Assembly (NCBI RefSeq): GCF_021631985.1
Contig: NZ_CP070225.1
Span: 10,478,001-10,542,000, forward strand
From: Sandaracinus amylolyticus
GTDB taxonomy: Bacteria > Myxococcota_A > Polyangia > Polyangiales > Sandaracinaceae
Direction: 5' to 3'
DNA length: 64,000 bases
Both the position numbers and the translations under genes were made by a program. The notes under the pieces were generated by a model that was not told the origin of the DNA, ran no database searches, and saw only the letters and a list, made by a program, of their open reading frames with translations. Positions 8,959 to 17,704 of this stretch are shown one piece after another; the first letter of the stretch is position 1, and each line of letters starts with the position of its first letter.

Positions 8959-10275
8959 TCAGGACGACGTCATGTGCGTCGGGTCGAGGAGCGTCCGCGC
9001 CTGATCGTTGGTGTCGCGCATCTCCATCAGGTCCGTCACGATCTGCGTGAGCTCCTCCGCGCGCGATCCGAGCCTCGCTTCGATCACGATCCCGATCGGT
9101 GAGAGCACCGAGCCGAGCACGAGCTCCATCAGCTCGTGCTCTTCTTCCTCGAAGCCGAACGGAAGCGCGCGCCACACCGCGGACTCCGCGACGAGCTCCT
9201 CGAGGTACTCGCGGACCAGCTCGAACGCCGACTGCGCCTCTGGCGACACCTCGCCGTCGAGGCGCGCCATCGTGTCGACGATGCTGCGGTGCTGCGCGTC
9301 GAAGGTCGCCGCGTGCAGCATCAGCGAGTCGAGCTCGCTCGCGTCGGTCTGGATCGTCGTGCCGCGCCAGTCGCGCGTGCCCGAGACCTGCACCGTGCAC
9401 GCCGGCGCAGGCGTCACGCCGAACGTGTCGTTCACCTCGATGCGCAGCGAGCTCGCGCGACCCGCGGGCACCGCGAGCGTGCCGGTGATGGTCGGCGCGG
9501 TGCCGCTGACCATGTCGGCGATCATCCCGCCGTGCTCTTCGTCGAACACGCGATACGCGGGCGCGCCGCTGTCGCAGCTCACCTGGAGAGTTGCCTCGGG
9601 CATCGCCGCGCTCTCGCCCTCGACGATCACCGACACCCGCCCGCCCGCGGGCGCGACCAGGATCATCGGCCGCCTCGCGACGTAGTCGGTGTCGACGCGC
9701 AGCCGCACGTCCGCCGTCGCGTCGACCAGCTCGGTGTAGCGCTCGCGCATGTGCGTGAGCAGCACCGCGAGATCGTCGCGCAGGTCGCTCAGCGCGTCCG
9801 TCATCGCAGCGTTGTCGGGGAAGCCCTCGAGCGCGAGCTCGCCGACGTCGATGATCGCGCGCTCGAGCTGCCGCACCACGACGAGCGCGGGGATCGCCGC
9901 CGCGCCGAGCGAGCGCGTCTCGATCCCCTTCTCGCCGATCACACCCGCGATGTCGATCACGCTCTTCTCGCCGATCACCGCGTCGAGTCGCACCGAGAGC
10001 ACGTCGATGCGCACCAGATCGATGTCGGTGCGCATCGCTTCGGGGATGTCGGCGACCGCGTCCTGCACCACCGCGAGGCTCGTCTGCGCCGCTTCGCGCG
10101 ACATCGTGATCGGCCCCGGCAGCTCGACGAACGCGTCGACACCGGCATCGCTGCTCGCATCGCTCGGCACCGTCGCGTCGAGCTCGATCGCCGCGTCCAC
10201 GCCCGCGTCGACGTCGCCTCCACCACCGCCGCCGCATCCGGCGAGCACCGCCGCGATCACGATCGCGCGTCGCAT
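8959..10275 (-). CDS. Lipoprotein with doubled VIGEK motif (downstream paralogue)
   Basis: A 438-residue lipoprotein. The signal peptide MRRAIVIAAVLAGCG ends in a lipobox, followed by a Gly run and the Asp/Ala-rich linker common in myxobacterial surface lipoproteins. The mature part has a helical half with the motif VIGEK twice (RLDAVIGEKS and AGVIGEKG), then a beta-rich segment with two Cys and TRDWRGTTI. The gene before it encodes a clear paralogue with the same motifs in the same order, and its TGA overlaps this ATG (TGATG), so the pair is translationally coupled. It should sit in the outer membrane or periplasm. I recognise no named family. Confidence 0.82.
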   Translation of the reverse strand: MRRAIVIAAVLAGCGGGGGGDVDAGVDAAIELDATVPSDASSDAGVDAFVELPGPITMSREAAQTSLAVVQDAVADIPEAMRTDIDLVRIDVLSVRLDAVIGEKSVIDIAGVIGEKGIETRSLGAAAIPALVVVRQLERAIIDVGELALEGFPDNAAMTDALSDLRDDLAVLLTHMRERYTELVDATADVRLRVDTDYVARRPMILVAPAGGRVSVIVEGESAAMPEATLQVSCDSGAPAYRVFDEEHGGMIADMVSGTAPTITGTLAVPAGRASSLRIEVNDTFGVTPAPACTVQVSGTRDWRGTTIQTDASELDSLMLHAATFDAQHRSIVDTMARLDGEVSPEAQSAFELVREYLEELVAESAVWRALPFGFEEEEHELMELVLGSVLSPIGIVIEARLGSRAEELTQIVTDLMEMRDTNDQARTLLDPTHMTSS

Positions 10276-11618
10276 CAGAGCCCGCTCATGTGCGTCGGCG
10301 CGAGCGTCTGGCGCGCCGTGTCCTCGGTCATGCGCAGCGCCGCGAGGTCGCTGCGCACCGTGTCGAACACGCCCGACGACGTGAGCGCCGGGCTCGTCTC
10401 GAGGTGGGCGCCGACCACGTCGATCACCCGCGTGAACAGGAGGTCGTGGATCTCGTAGTCGTCCTCGTGCAGCGCGCCGATCGGCCCGCGCCACGTCCCG
10501 GTGTCGCCGCTCATCTCCGCGATGAACGCGCGCACTGCCGTCGCGGCCTCGCGCTCTCCCGCGCCACCCGACGCGATGATCGCCTCGAGCGCCCCTTGCA
10601 GCATGGCGTTGTGCATCCGCCAGTCGTTGGTGAGCGTGTCGAGCGTCGTGTTCTCTCCATCGTCGAGCTCGATCGCGTCGCCGCGCCAGTGTCGATGCCC
10701 GAACACCTGGAACGTGCACTGCGTCCAGTTGCCGTCGCTCACCGAGTCCTCGACCGCGATCCGGATCGAGCTCGGCGTCTCCGCAGGGAGCGGCACCGTG
10801 ATGCCGCCGAGCATGACCATCTCGCGCCCGACGATCTGCGTTCCTCCGCGCTCCTCGTCGAACACCGTGACGAACACCGCGCGCCCGCAGTCGACCGAGA
10901 TGTTCGCCTCGGCCGCCGTGACCTGGCGACCCTCGACGATCGCGTGCATGTCGATCCCGCCCGGGGGCACCATCACGACCATCGCGTCCTCGTACTCCGT
11001 GTCCTCCGGGTACGTCGTGATCGGCACCGAGTCGACGATCTCGCGATAACGATCCCACACGAGATCGCGCAGCGCCGCGAGCGAGTCGCGTGCCTCGGTC
11101 AGCCGCGTCCGCAGCGCCATGCGCAGCGGCTCGGTCGACGCAGCCCACGCCGCGTTCGCGAGCTGATCGTCGATGTCGCGCACCACGCGCGCGAGCTGTC
11201 GCGCCACGACGATCGCGGGGATCGCGTTGATCGGCAGCGACGCCGGACGGATGAGCCGCTTCTCGCCGATCACCCCGACGAGATCGATCAGGCTCGTGCT
11301 CTTCTCGCCGATGACCGCGTCGAGCCGCACGAACGTGAGGTCGACCGCGAGCAGCTCCGCGCTCTCGCGCGATGCCGCGGGGATCATCCCGAACGCCTCG
11401 GTGGCCTCGGCGACCTGCATGCGCGCGTCGTCGCGCGCCATCTCGATCGGGCTCGGCGGCCCGGCGTCGGGCTCGCCCGCATCGACTGGGGGTGTGCCCG
11501 CGTCGGTGCCGGCGTCGAGCGACCCGGCATCGATCACGAGGGGGACGTCGTCGTCGCCGCAGCCGACGGTGAGCGCGACGAGGAGCGTCGTGAGAGCGAT
11601 CGAAGTGAAGGACTGCAT
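10275..11618 (-). CDS. Lipoprotein with doubled VIGEK motif (upstream paralogue)
   Basis: A 447-residue lipoprotein starting MQSFTSIALTTLLVALTVGCG, with a lipobox and a linker of DAG repeats. The mature protein matches the downstream lipoprotein along its length: RLDAVIGEKS and VGVIGEKR, a helical AIPAIVVARQL segment, FDEERGG against FDEEHGG, and HRHWRGDAI against TRDWRGTTI. Both end in P-THM plus two residues. This indicates tandem duplication of one gene. A second ATG at 11627 would add three residues. It is divergent from the halogenase-like operon. Function is unknown; two Cys in the C-terminal half could form a disulfide in the periplasm. Confidence 0.82.
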   Translation of the reverse strand: MQSFTSIALTTLLVALTVGCGDDDVPLVIDAGSLDAGTDAGTPPVDAGEPDAGPPSPIEMARDDARMQVAEATEAFGMIPAASRESAELLAVDLTFVRLDAVIGEKSTSLIDLVGVIGEKRLIRPASLPINAIPAIVVARQLARVVRDIDDQLANAAWAASTEPLRMALRTRLTEARDSLAALRDLVWDRYREIVDSVPITTYPEDTEYEDAMVVMVPPGGIDMHAIVEGRQVTAAEANISVDCGRAVFVTVFDEERGGTQIVGREMVMLGGITVPLPAETPSSIRIAVEDSVSDGNWTQCTFQVFGHRHWRGDAIELDDGENTTLDTLTNDWRMHNAMLQGALEAIIASGGAGEREAATAVRAFIAEMSGDTGTWRGPIGALHEDDYEIHDLLFTRVIDVVGAHLETSPALTSSGVFDTVRSDLAALRMTEDTARQTLAPTHMSGL

Positions 11619-11744
11619 CGCGTACATGGTACCCGTCCCTGCTTCCGGTTGACGGTGGTGTGACGCCGACGGATGATTCAGGCGATTTCGGGGGTGTTTC
11701 GCGCGTTTGCGTGCGTACCTCGGCCCGGCAGGAGAATCGACGCG

Positions 11745-13379
11745 GTGAAGGAGAGAAAGCTCGACGTGGTGATCCTGGGGGGCGGCCTCGCAGGCACGCT
11801 CCTCGGCCGCCAGCTGCGCATGGCGAAGCCCGAGCTCGCGATGGAGATCTTCGAGCGGGACATCGAGCGCGGCTTCAAGGTCGGCGAGAGCACCGTCGAG
11901 ATCGCGGCGAACTATCTCATCCGCCGCCAGAAGCTCAATCGCTACCTGTTCATGAACCAGCTGCCGAAGAACAGCCTCCGGTTCTTCTTCGACAACGCGC
12001 AGAAGAACGCCCCGCTCGAGCAGATGAGCGAGATCGGCGTCTACCACCTGCCGCCGCTGCCCTCGTTCCAGCTCGATCGCGCGCGCCTCGAGCAGGACCT
12101 GATCGAGATGAACGACGCGGAGGGCACGCCGGTGCACCTCGGCGCGACGGTGCGCGAGGTCCACCTCGACGGCGAGCGCGAGCATCGCGTCGTCATCGAG
12201 CATCGTGGCGGCGAGAAGGAGACGATCCGCGCGCGCTGGGTGCTCGACTGCACCGGTCGCGCATCGCCGATCGCGCGCCAGCGCGGCTATCGCATGCGCA
12301 CGCCGGAGCACCACATCGCGGCGGTCTGGGCGCGCGGCGCGAACGTGACCGACATGGATCAGTGGCCCGTCGAGGAGTGGCGCGCGAAGGCTCGTTTCAC
12401 GCCGCGCACGCTGTCGACGAACCACTTCTGTTACGACGGCTACTGGATCTGGTTCATCCCGCTCTCGTGCGATCTCATCTCGCTCGGGATCGTCATCGAC
12501 GCCGAGAAGTTCGATCCGCGCTGGCGCACCAAGGAGGGCTTCCTCTCGTGCCTGCGCGCGCACGGCGCTCCGGGCTCGATGCTCGAGAAGGCCGAGCTCG
12601 TCGACGTCGGCAGCTACGCGCAGCTCAGCTATCGCAGCAAGAAGGTCTTCGCGGGCGAGGAGCGGTGGGGCTTCAGCGGTGAGAGCGCGGCGTTCACCGA
12701 CCCGTTCTACTCGCCGGGCTCCGACTTCATCGCGATCGAGAACGACATGCTCAGCGACCTCGTGGTGCGCGAGCTGAACGGCGAGGACATCCGCGAGCGC
12801 AGCGCGCTCTACGACGAGATGGTCCAGTTCCGGTTCGAGAACACGCTCCTGCTCTACGCCGGTCTCTACAAGACCTTCGGCAGCTACGAGCTCTTCAAGG
12901 AGAAGTGCTACTTCGACTGCGCGTCGTACTACAACCTCTGGGTCGACGCGTACATGCAGGACCACCACCTGGACCTGCGCTGGGTGCGCACGCAGCTGCG
13001 CCGCAAGGACTACGTCCTCTCGGCGATGCGCAACTTCAACCGCTTCTTCCAGCGCGCGGCCGACGACTTCAAGAAGGACGGCCGCTACTTCCGCAAGAAC
13101 CTCGGCCACGACGTGCTCAACGGCGTCGAGGCGTTCGGCGTGTTCGACGGACTCGGCAAGGGCCGCACGCGCCGCGAGATCAACGACCGCACCGAGATGA
13201 TCTTCAACAAGACGCGCGAGGCGATGTTGAAGATCATCGCCGACGAGCGCGTCGAGGTCCCGATGCCCGAGAGCATGCAGTACGTGCAGCCGGAGCTCCC
13301 GAAGGGCCCGGTGCCCCTCGAGGACTTCATGGGTGACGTCGATCTCCGCACGATGAAGCCCGTCGCGACGACGACCTGA
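11745..13379 (+). CDS. Flavin-dependent halogenase / tryptophan-halogenase-like monooxygenase
   Basis: A 544-residue FAD protein. The N-terminal dinucleotide fold is VVILGGGLAGTLLGRQL, then FKVGEST, the position of the conserved GES/GEAT motif of this group. The halogenase signature WxWxIP is present as WIWFIP in a GYWIWFIPL strand. FTDPFYSPGSDF matches the FAD-contacting C-terminal part of the fold. WxWxIP distinguishes flavin halogenases from ordinary monooxygenases, so halogenation of a phenolic, pyrrole or acyl-type substrate is likely but not proven. The GTG at 11745 follows AGGAG by 10 nt; the earlier ATG at 11673 would add an unlikely leader. Its stop overlaps the start of an acyltransferase, suggesting a lipid-linked substrate. 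Confidence 0.82.
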   Translation: MKERKLDVVILGGGLAGTLLGRQLRMAKPELAMEIFERDIERGFKVGESTVEIAANYLIRRQKLNRYLFMNQLPKNSLRFFFDNAQKNAPLEQMSEIGVYHLPPLPSFQLDRARLEQDLIEMNDAEGTPVHLGATVREVHLDGEREHRVVIEHRGGEKETIRARWVLDCTGRASPIARQRGYRMRTPEHHIAAVWARGANVTDMDQWPVEEWRAKARFTPRTLSTNHFCYDGYWIWFIPLSCDLISLGIVIDAEKFDPRWRTKEGFLSCLRAHGAPGSMLEKAELVDVGSYAQLSYRSKKVFAGEERWGFSGESAAFTDPFYSPGSDFIAIENDMLSDLVVRELNGEDIRERSALYDEMVQFRFENTLLLYAGLYKTFGSYELFKEKCYFDCASYYNLWVDAYMQDHHLDLRWVRTQLRRKDYVLSAMRNFNRFFQRAADDFKKDGRYFRKNLGHDVLNGVEAFGVFDGLGKGRTRREINDRTEMIFNKTREAMLKIIADERVEVPMPESMQYVQPELPKGPVPLEDFMGDVDLRTMKPVATTT

Positions 13380-14215
13380 TGCCTCGCTGGCTGCGCATCA
13401 TCCTGACCGGCTGGGCGTTCTTCCTCTTCTTCGTGGGGAGCCCGCTGATCGGCATCGTCGTGCTCCCGCTCCTTCGCCTCGTCGCGAAGGATCGCGAGGA
13501 TCACCGGCGTCGCTGCACGCGCGTGATCGGTCGGCTGCACCGCGTGTTCACGTGGTGGATGAAGGTCTCCGGTCTCGTCGCGCCGCCCGCGATGCCCGAG
13601 CTCCCCGGCGTCGCGCCCGGCGCGCCCTACGTGATGATCACGAACCACCCCTCGCTCATCGACGTGATCCTGCTGCTGGGATCGTTCGAGGGCCTCACCT
13701 GCGTGGTGAAGGGGAGCTGGTATCGCTCGCTCGTGCTCGGCCCGCTGCTCAAGCAGACCGCGTATCTGCCCGGGCCCGGCAGCGGCGCCGAGGAGAGCGA
13801 CGACATGCTGGGCACGATGGTCGAGCACCTGCAGACGGGTCACCCGCTGCTCGTGTTCCCCGAGGGCACGCGCTCGCTGAAGAACCGCATGCATCGGTTC
13901 CGTCGCGGCGCGGTCGAGGCCGCGGTGCGCGCGAAGGTGCCGATCGTCGCGCTCTTCGTCGCGATCGATCGCCCTTTCCTCATGAAGGGCGTTCCGTTCT
14001 GGCACGTGCCGAAGGACACCGCGACGTACTCGATCGAGACGCTCGAGGTGATCGACACGCGCGACGTCCCGGTCGAGCGCGCGAAGGCGCTCAACGCGGA
14101 GCTGCAGGCGAAGTTCCAGGCGCGCTTCCAGCGCATGCTCGCGGACCGCGTCGAGCACGCGGTCCACCCCTCCGCGCCGCCGCCCGCGCCGCGCGAGGAC
14201 CGCGCCGCCGCCTGA
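13379..14215 (+). CDS. 1-acyl-sn-glycerol-3-phosphate acyltransferase family (PlsC-like)
   Basis: A 278-residue membrane-associated acyltransferase. One N-terminal membrane segment (ILTGWAFFLFFVGSPLIGIVVL) is followed by the catalytic HX4D motif as NHPSLID, and the acyl-acceptor motif FPEGTRS appears about 75 residues later. Family members transfer acyl groups from acyl-CoA or acyl-ACP to lysophosphatidate or other hydroxyl acceptors at the inner membrane. The start overlaps the halogenase stop as TGATG, so the two are translated together and may work on one lipid. The C-terminus is Pro/Ala-rich and dispensable-looking. A REP-like repeat begins exactly at its stop codon. Confidence 0.88.
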   Translation: MPRWLRIILTGWAFFLFFVGSPLIGIVVLPLLRLVAKDREDHRRRCTRVIGRLHRVFTWWMKVSGLVAPPAMPELPGVAPGAPYVMITNHPSLIDVILLLGSFEGLTCVVKGSWYRSLVLGPLLKQTAYLPGPGSGAEESDDMLGTMVEHLQTGHPLLVFPEGTRSLKNRMHRFRRGAVEAAVRAKVPIVALFVAIDRPFLMKGVPFWHVPKDTATYSIETLEVIDTRDVPVERAKALNAELQAKFQARFQRMLADRVEHAVHPSAPPPAPREDRAAA

Positions 14216-14300
14216 GGCCTACCGGAGTGCTCGTCCCGCCGGTCCCGGACGGGAGCGCGCGGAGCGCGCGGACGGTAAGGGCCGGCGGGCGAGCCGATGT
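14213..14300. repeat. REP-like hairpin repeat, solitary copy
   Basis: This stretch is a single copy of the roughly 88-bp unit found in tandem at 33591-33811. It starts at the TGA of the acyltransferase and can fold into a long stem: GCTCGTCCCGCCGGTCCC pairs with the GGCCGGCGGGCGAGC side with one-base bulges, enclosing an inner GCGCGC-GGA-GCGCGC hairpin. There is no T-run on either strand. A dispersed extragenic palindrome that also protects or ends transcripts fits best. Transposition machinery is absent nearby. Confidence 0.75.
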
Positions 14301-14502
14301 TTCGACAGCCGCGAAGAGTGACCAGGACGTCCGGTTTTCCTCGGAAAACGCGGTCGTGATTGGTCTCACGTGCATCCACTTGCAGCTCGCTGCGAGCTCT
14401 TCGACGGCTCACCCGCGTCCTGGCACCGTTCACCGGAATCGCAGGACCGCTCACCGATCGCGCCTCTAGAGTCCCCGGCCGATACCGACGGAGGGATGAC
14501 TT
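14301..14502. other. Non-coding leader between repeat and mvaS
   Basis: No gene is supported in this 202-bp stretch. It holds a small inverted repeat, GTTTTCC / GGAAAAC with a 2-bp centre at 14334-14349, too tight for a hairpin terminator but possible as a protein-binding site, and the inverted repeat AGCTCG / CGAGCT near 14384-14398. The mvaS ribosome-binding site GAGGGATGA lies at its 3' end. Confidence 0.4.
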
Positions 14503-15699
14503 ATGCAATCGATCGGAATCGACGCGATGGCGATCGCGGTGCCCGAGGGCTACCTCGAGCTGCGTGACCTCGCCGAGGCGCGCGGCGTGCCGCCCGCGAA
14601 GTACGTCGACGGGCTCGGGGTGGTGCGCATGGCGGTCGCCGCGCCCCACGAAGATCCGGTCGCGCTGGCCGCGGACGCGGTGCGTCGCGTCTTCGAGCTC
14701 GGCGAGATCGACCCGAGCACGATCGGTCTCTGCATCGTCGGCACCGAGACCGCGGTCGATCACAGCAAGCCGATCGCCGCGTACCTGCATCGCCTCGCGG
14801 GGCTGCCCGATCGCTGCCGCGTGTACGAGGCGAAGCACGCGTGCTTCGGCGGCACTGCGGGCCTGATGACCGCGGTCGACTGGATTGCGTCGGGCAGCGC
14901 GCGCGGCCGCAAGGCGCTCGTCGTGTGCAGCGACATCGCGCGCTACGGCGTGAAGAGCGCGGGCGAGCCCACCCAGGGCGCGGGCGCGGTCGCGATGATC
15001 ATCTCGACGAATCCGCGCCTGCTCGTGCTCGAGCCCGGCGTCACCGGATCGTTCGCGCGCGACGTCGACGACTTCTGGCGCCCGCTCTACTCGAAGGACG
15101 CGGTCGTCGACGGCAAGCACTCGGTGCAGTGCTACCTCGACGCGCTGATCGGCGCGTACGAGGCGTACGCCGAGGCTGCGCGCGAAGCGGGCATCGATCC
15201 CGATGGCGTCGTGCGGCGCTGCTACCACGTGCCCTACGGCAAGATGGCGAGGAAGGCGCATCGCGCGCTGCTCGCGCACCGTGGACTGAGCGAGGACGAG
15301 GCGGACGCGCGCTTCGCGGGCGAGGTCGGCAGCTCGCTGCGCTTCTCCGCGGAGATCGGCAACGTCTACACGGGCTCGCTCTACCTCGCGCTCGCGTCGA
15401 TGCTCGAGGCCGAGGCGGGCGAGCTCGAGGGCGAGCGCATCGGGCTCTTCAGCTACGGCTCGGGCTGCTGCGCCGAGATGTTCGCGGGCCGCGTGCAGAA
15501 GGGCGCGGCTGCGTTCGTGCGGAAGCTCGCGCTCGGTGCGCCGCTCGAGGCGCGTCGCGCGCTGTCGATCCCCGCGTACGAGGCGATCCGCGCGGCGGAT
15601 GCGGAGATCGATCGCCGCCCGCCCTCGGAGCCGCCGATCGCGTCGCGCGGTGTGGCGTTCGCGGGCGTCGAGGCCGAGCGTCGCCTCTATCTCGGCTGA
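14503..15699 (+). CDS. mvaS: Hydroxymethylglutaryl-CoA synthase
   Basis: A 398-residue thiolase-fold synthase that condenses acetyl-CoA with acetoacetyl-CoA to HMG-CoA, the committed step of the mevalonate route to isoprenoids. The catalytic Cys114 sits in KHACFGGT; the conserved His242 lies in CYHVPYGKM; IGNVYTGSLYLAL and FSYGSGCCAEMF complete the signature of bacterial HMG-CoA synthases. Length is normal. In myxobacteria this enzyme also feeds the leucine-independent route to isovaleryl groups. No other mevalonate gene lies in the window, so it is a stand-alone copy. Its 3' end overlaps the convergent AraC gene by 13 bp. Confidence 0.95.
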   Translation: MQSIGIDAMAIAVPEGYLELRDLAEARGVPPAKYVDGLGVVRMAVAAPHEDPVALAADAVRRVFELGEIDPSTIGLCIVGTETAVDHSKPIAAYLHRLAGLPDRCRVYEAKHACFGGTAGLMTAVDWIASGSARGRKALVVCSDIARYGVKSAGEPTQGAGAVAMIISTNPRLLVLEPGVTGSFARDVDDFWRPLYSKDAVVDGKHSVQCYLDALIGAYEAYAEAAREAGIDPDGVVRRCYHVPYGKMARKAHRALLAHRGLSEDEADARFAGEVGSSLRFSAEIGNVYTGSLYLALASMLEAEAGELEGERIGLFSYGSGCCAEMFAGRVQKGAAAFVRKLALGAPLEARRALSIPAYEAIRAADAEIDRRPPSEPPIASRGVAFAGVEAERRLYLG

Positions 15700-16733
15700 G
15701 CACCGCGCTGGAACGCGGTGGGGCTCACGCCGCACACGCGTCGGAACGCGCGCGTGAAGTTCGCTGCGTCGCTGTAGCCCAGGTCGATCCCGATCGTCGT
15801 GATCGAGCGATCGCCCTGGGCGAGCCATTTGCGCGCGAGCCCGATGCGCACGTCGTCGAGCACGTCGCGGAACGACGTGCCCTCGTCGACGAGGCGACGT
15901 CGCAGCGTGCGGCTCGATGCGCCGAGCGCGCGCGACACCGACTCGAGATCGGGGAAGGGCGGCCCCGCGTGCTCGAGGTGGTGTCGCACCGCGGTCGCGA
16001 TGCGATCGGGCACCGGCAGCGCCGCGAGGAGCTCGTCGCACGCGCGGCATGCGCGGGCGTGGGCGCGCGCGTCGGCGAGCGGTGAGCGCACGTCGATCAC
16101 CGAGCGCGGCACGCGCAGCTCGTGCGACGGACGCCGGTAGAAGATCTTCGGTCGCACCGCGGCGACCCAGCGCGGCAGCTCGCCCGGTCGCGCGTACGGG
16201 AGGTCGACCTCGACGCGCCCCGCGTGCTCGAGCGCGGGCACGTGGCCGCCGATCAAGAACATGCCCTGCGCGAACAAGCTGCCGAGGATCGTCTCGACGT
16301 GGAAGCGCTCGGCGCGCGCGTGGATCGCCCACGCGGGGCGCAGCGTGATGCGCGCCACGTGGGCCTCGATCGTGTAGTCGAGCACGAAGAGCGGCGCGAC
16401 GAGCCGGAAGTAGCGCTGCGCGATGCGGATCGCGGCGTCGACGTCGGGCGCGGTGAGCCCCGCGGTGCCGACCGCACCGTGGCTCGGCAGGTGGAAGCGA
16501 CGACCGAGCTCGAGCGCGAGCGACTCGTCGCGGGTGAGGCGCGCCGCGCGCAGCACGAGCCTCTCGACCTCGTCGATCGAGAGGAAGCCGTCCTCGTCGC
16601 GGAGGCGCTCGAGATCGATCCCGGTGCGCGCGAGCAACGTCGTGCGCTCGATGCCGCGCTCCGCGAGGAACGCGACGAGCGCGTCGTAGTAGCGCGCGGG
16701 AACGAACGCGATCTGCGGCCGCGCGAGGGTCAC
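15687..16733 (-). CDS. AraC-family transcriptional regulator
   Basis: A 348-residue regulator. The N-terminal two-thirds match the OruR/ArgR-like arabinose-binding-type domain of this subgroup (LLARTGIDLERL, DALVAFLAERG). The C-terminal AraC DNA-binding domain spans about residues 245-345: SVSRALGASSRTLRRRLVDEGTSF is the first helix-turn-helix and SITTIGIDLGYSDAANFTRAFRR the second. The open frame and ATG at 16733 give a normal family length. It is divergent from the four-gene operon starting at 16832, with a striking nested dyad in the 98-bp gap, so it is very probably that operon's regulator. The effector is unknown but may be a lipid or hydroxylated compound, as for relatives. Confidence 0.92.
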   Translation of the reverse strand: MTLARPQIAFVPARYYDALVAFLAERGIERTTLLARTGIDLERLRDEDGFLSIDEVERLVLRAARLTRDESLALELGRRFHLPSHGAVGTAGLTAPDVDAAIRIAQRYFRLVAPLFVLDYTIEAHVARITLRPAWAIHARAERFHVETILGSLFAQGMFLIGGHVPALEHAGRVEVDLPYARPGELPRWVAAVRPKIFYRRPSHELRVPRSVIDVRSPLADARAHARACRACDELLAALPVPDRIATAVRHHLEHAGPPFPDLESVSRALGASSRTLRRRLVDEGTSFRDVLDDVRIGLARKWLAQGDRSITTIGIDLGYSDAANFTRAFRRVCGVSPTAFQRGAQPR

Positions 16734-16741
16734 ACGATCAG

Positions 16742-16777
16742 TGTGTCCGAATATGACAAGCGATTGTCAAGAACGGA
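16742..16777. promoter_or_regulatory. Nested 36-bp dyad, candidate operator of the AraC/M24 divergent promoter
   Basis: Two concentric inverted repeats share one centre. The outer arms are TGTCCG and CGGACA, the inner arms TGACAA and TTGTCA, each exact, with 4-nt spacers on both sides and a 4-nt centre GCGA. The element begins 9 bp from the AraC start codon and ends 55 bp before the M24 start. The even spacing puts the four half-sites on a regular lattice, as expected for a dimer of dimers or for two adjacent sites. Function is inferred. Confidence 0.65.
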
Positions 16778-16831
16778 CAGGCTCGCCGATCGGGCGCGGC
16801 ACATCGTGGAGCAACTGCTCGGAGGTGCATC

Positions 16832-17704
16832 GTGCGCTTGATCGACTTCGACGAGGCCGACCTCGGCGGGTTCCGCGCTGCGCAGCGGCTCGCGTACTCG
16901 TGCGCGAGCGAGGTCGCGCGCCAGCTCGCGCCCGGGATCACCGAGAAGGAAGCGGCGCGGCGCATGGAACGCTGGATGCGTCACGCCGGCGTGCGGACGT
17001 TCTTCCATCGACCGTTCGCGTGGTTCGGCGATCGCACCGCGTTCCGGGGCGTGCGGCACGAGCTCGACTTCTTCCCGACCGAGCGACGGCTCGAGCCCGG
17101 CATGCCCGCGATCCTCGACGTCGCGCCGATCGTCGACGGCTACGTCGCGGACATCGGCTATGCGACGTCGCTCGGCGAGAACCGCGTGCAGGAGCGAATG
17201 CGCGAGGACCTGCTCGAGTGTCGCGCGCAGATCCTCGCGGGCGTTCGCGCGCGCAAGACGTTCAAGGCGATCTACGAGGAGCTCGATCGCTGGATCGTGC
17301 AGCACGGCTACGAGAACGCGCATCGGCGTTATCCCGAGCGCGTGCTCGCGCATCGTGTGGTGCGTCTCGACCCCGCGCGCGTGTCGACGCGACACTTCCT
17401 CGGGTTCGGGCTGGACCAGTATCGCTGGCTCATCCCGAGCGCGCTGCGTGCGCGCTTCTCGAAGCGCGATTCGCCGCTGTGGAACGACCGTGCGGAGTCG
17501 GATCACGCGCCGCAGCCCGGGCTCTGGGCGGTCGAGCCGCACCTCGCGCTGCGCGGTGTGGGCGCGAAGTGGGAGGAGATCCTCGTCGTCACCGAGCACG
17601 ACGCGCACTGGCTCGACGACGACGTGCCGCACGTGCGCGAAGGGCTGCGTCGAGAGTGGCCCGCCGCCGCGATCGCGAGCCGGGGACACGAGGTGCGGGC
17701 ATGA
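16832..17704 (+). CDS. M24-family metallopeptidase (Xaa-Pro aminopeptidase-like)
   Basis: A 290-residue protein with the pita-bread fold of M24 enzymes. Likely metal ligands, in order, are the two Asp in ILDVAPIVDGYVADIGYA, the His in RHFLGFGLDQ, and two Glu in WAVEPHLAL and VVTEHDAHW. It lacks the separate N-terminal domain of classical Xaa-Pro aminopeptidases, so it is the short form, and some short M24 proteins are not peptidases. It is the first gene of a four-gene operon whose members overlap by ATGA. It is divergent from the AraC regulator. Peptide or amide hydrolysis is the default; the operon context of hydrolases and a dehydrogenase suggests a small-molecule pathway. Confidence 0.78.
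   Translation: MRLIDFDEADLGGFRAAQRLAYSCASEVARQLAPGITEKEAARRMERWMRHAGVRTFFHRPFAWFGDRTAFRGVRHELDFFPTERRLEPGMPAILDVAPIVDGYVADIGYATSLGENRVQERMREDLLECRAQILAGVRARKTFKAIYEELDRWIVQHGYENAHRRYPERVLAHRVVRLDPARVSTRHFLGFGLDQYRWLIPSALRARFSKRDSPLWNDRAESDHAPQPGLWAVEPHLALRGVGAKWEEILVVTEHDAHWLDDDVPHVREGLRREWPAAAIASRGHEVRA

Noticed and set aside
14334-14349. GTTTTCC/GGAAAAC inverted repeat as a terminator
   Set aside because: The loop would be only 2 nt and no T-run follows; at most a protein-binding site.
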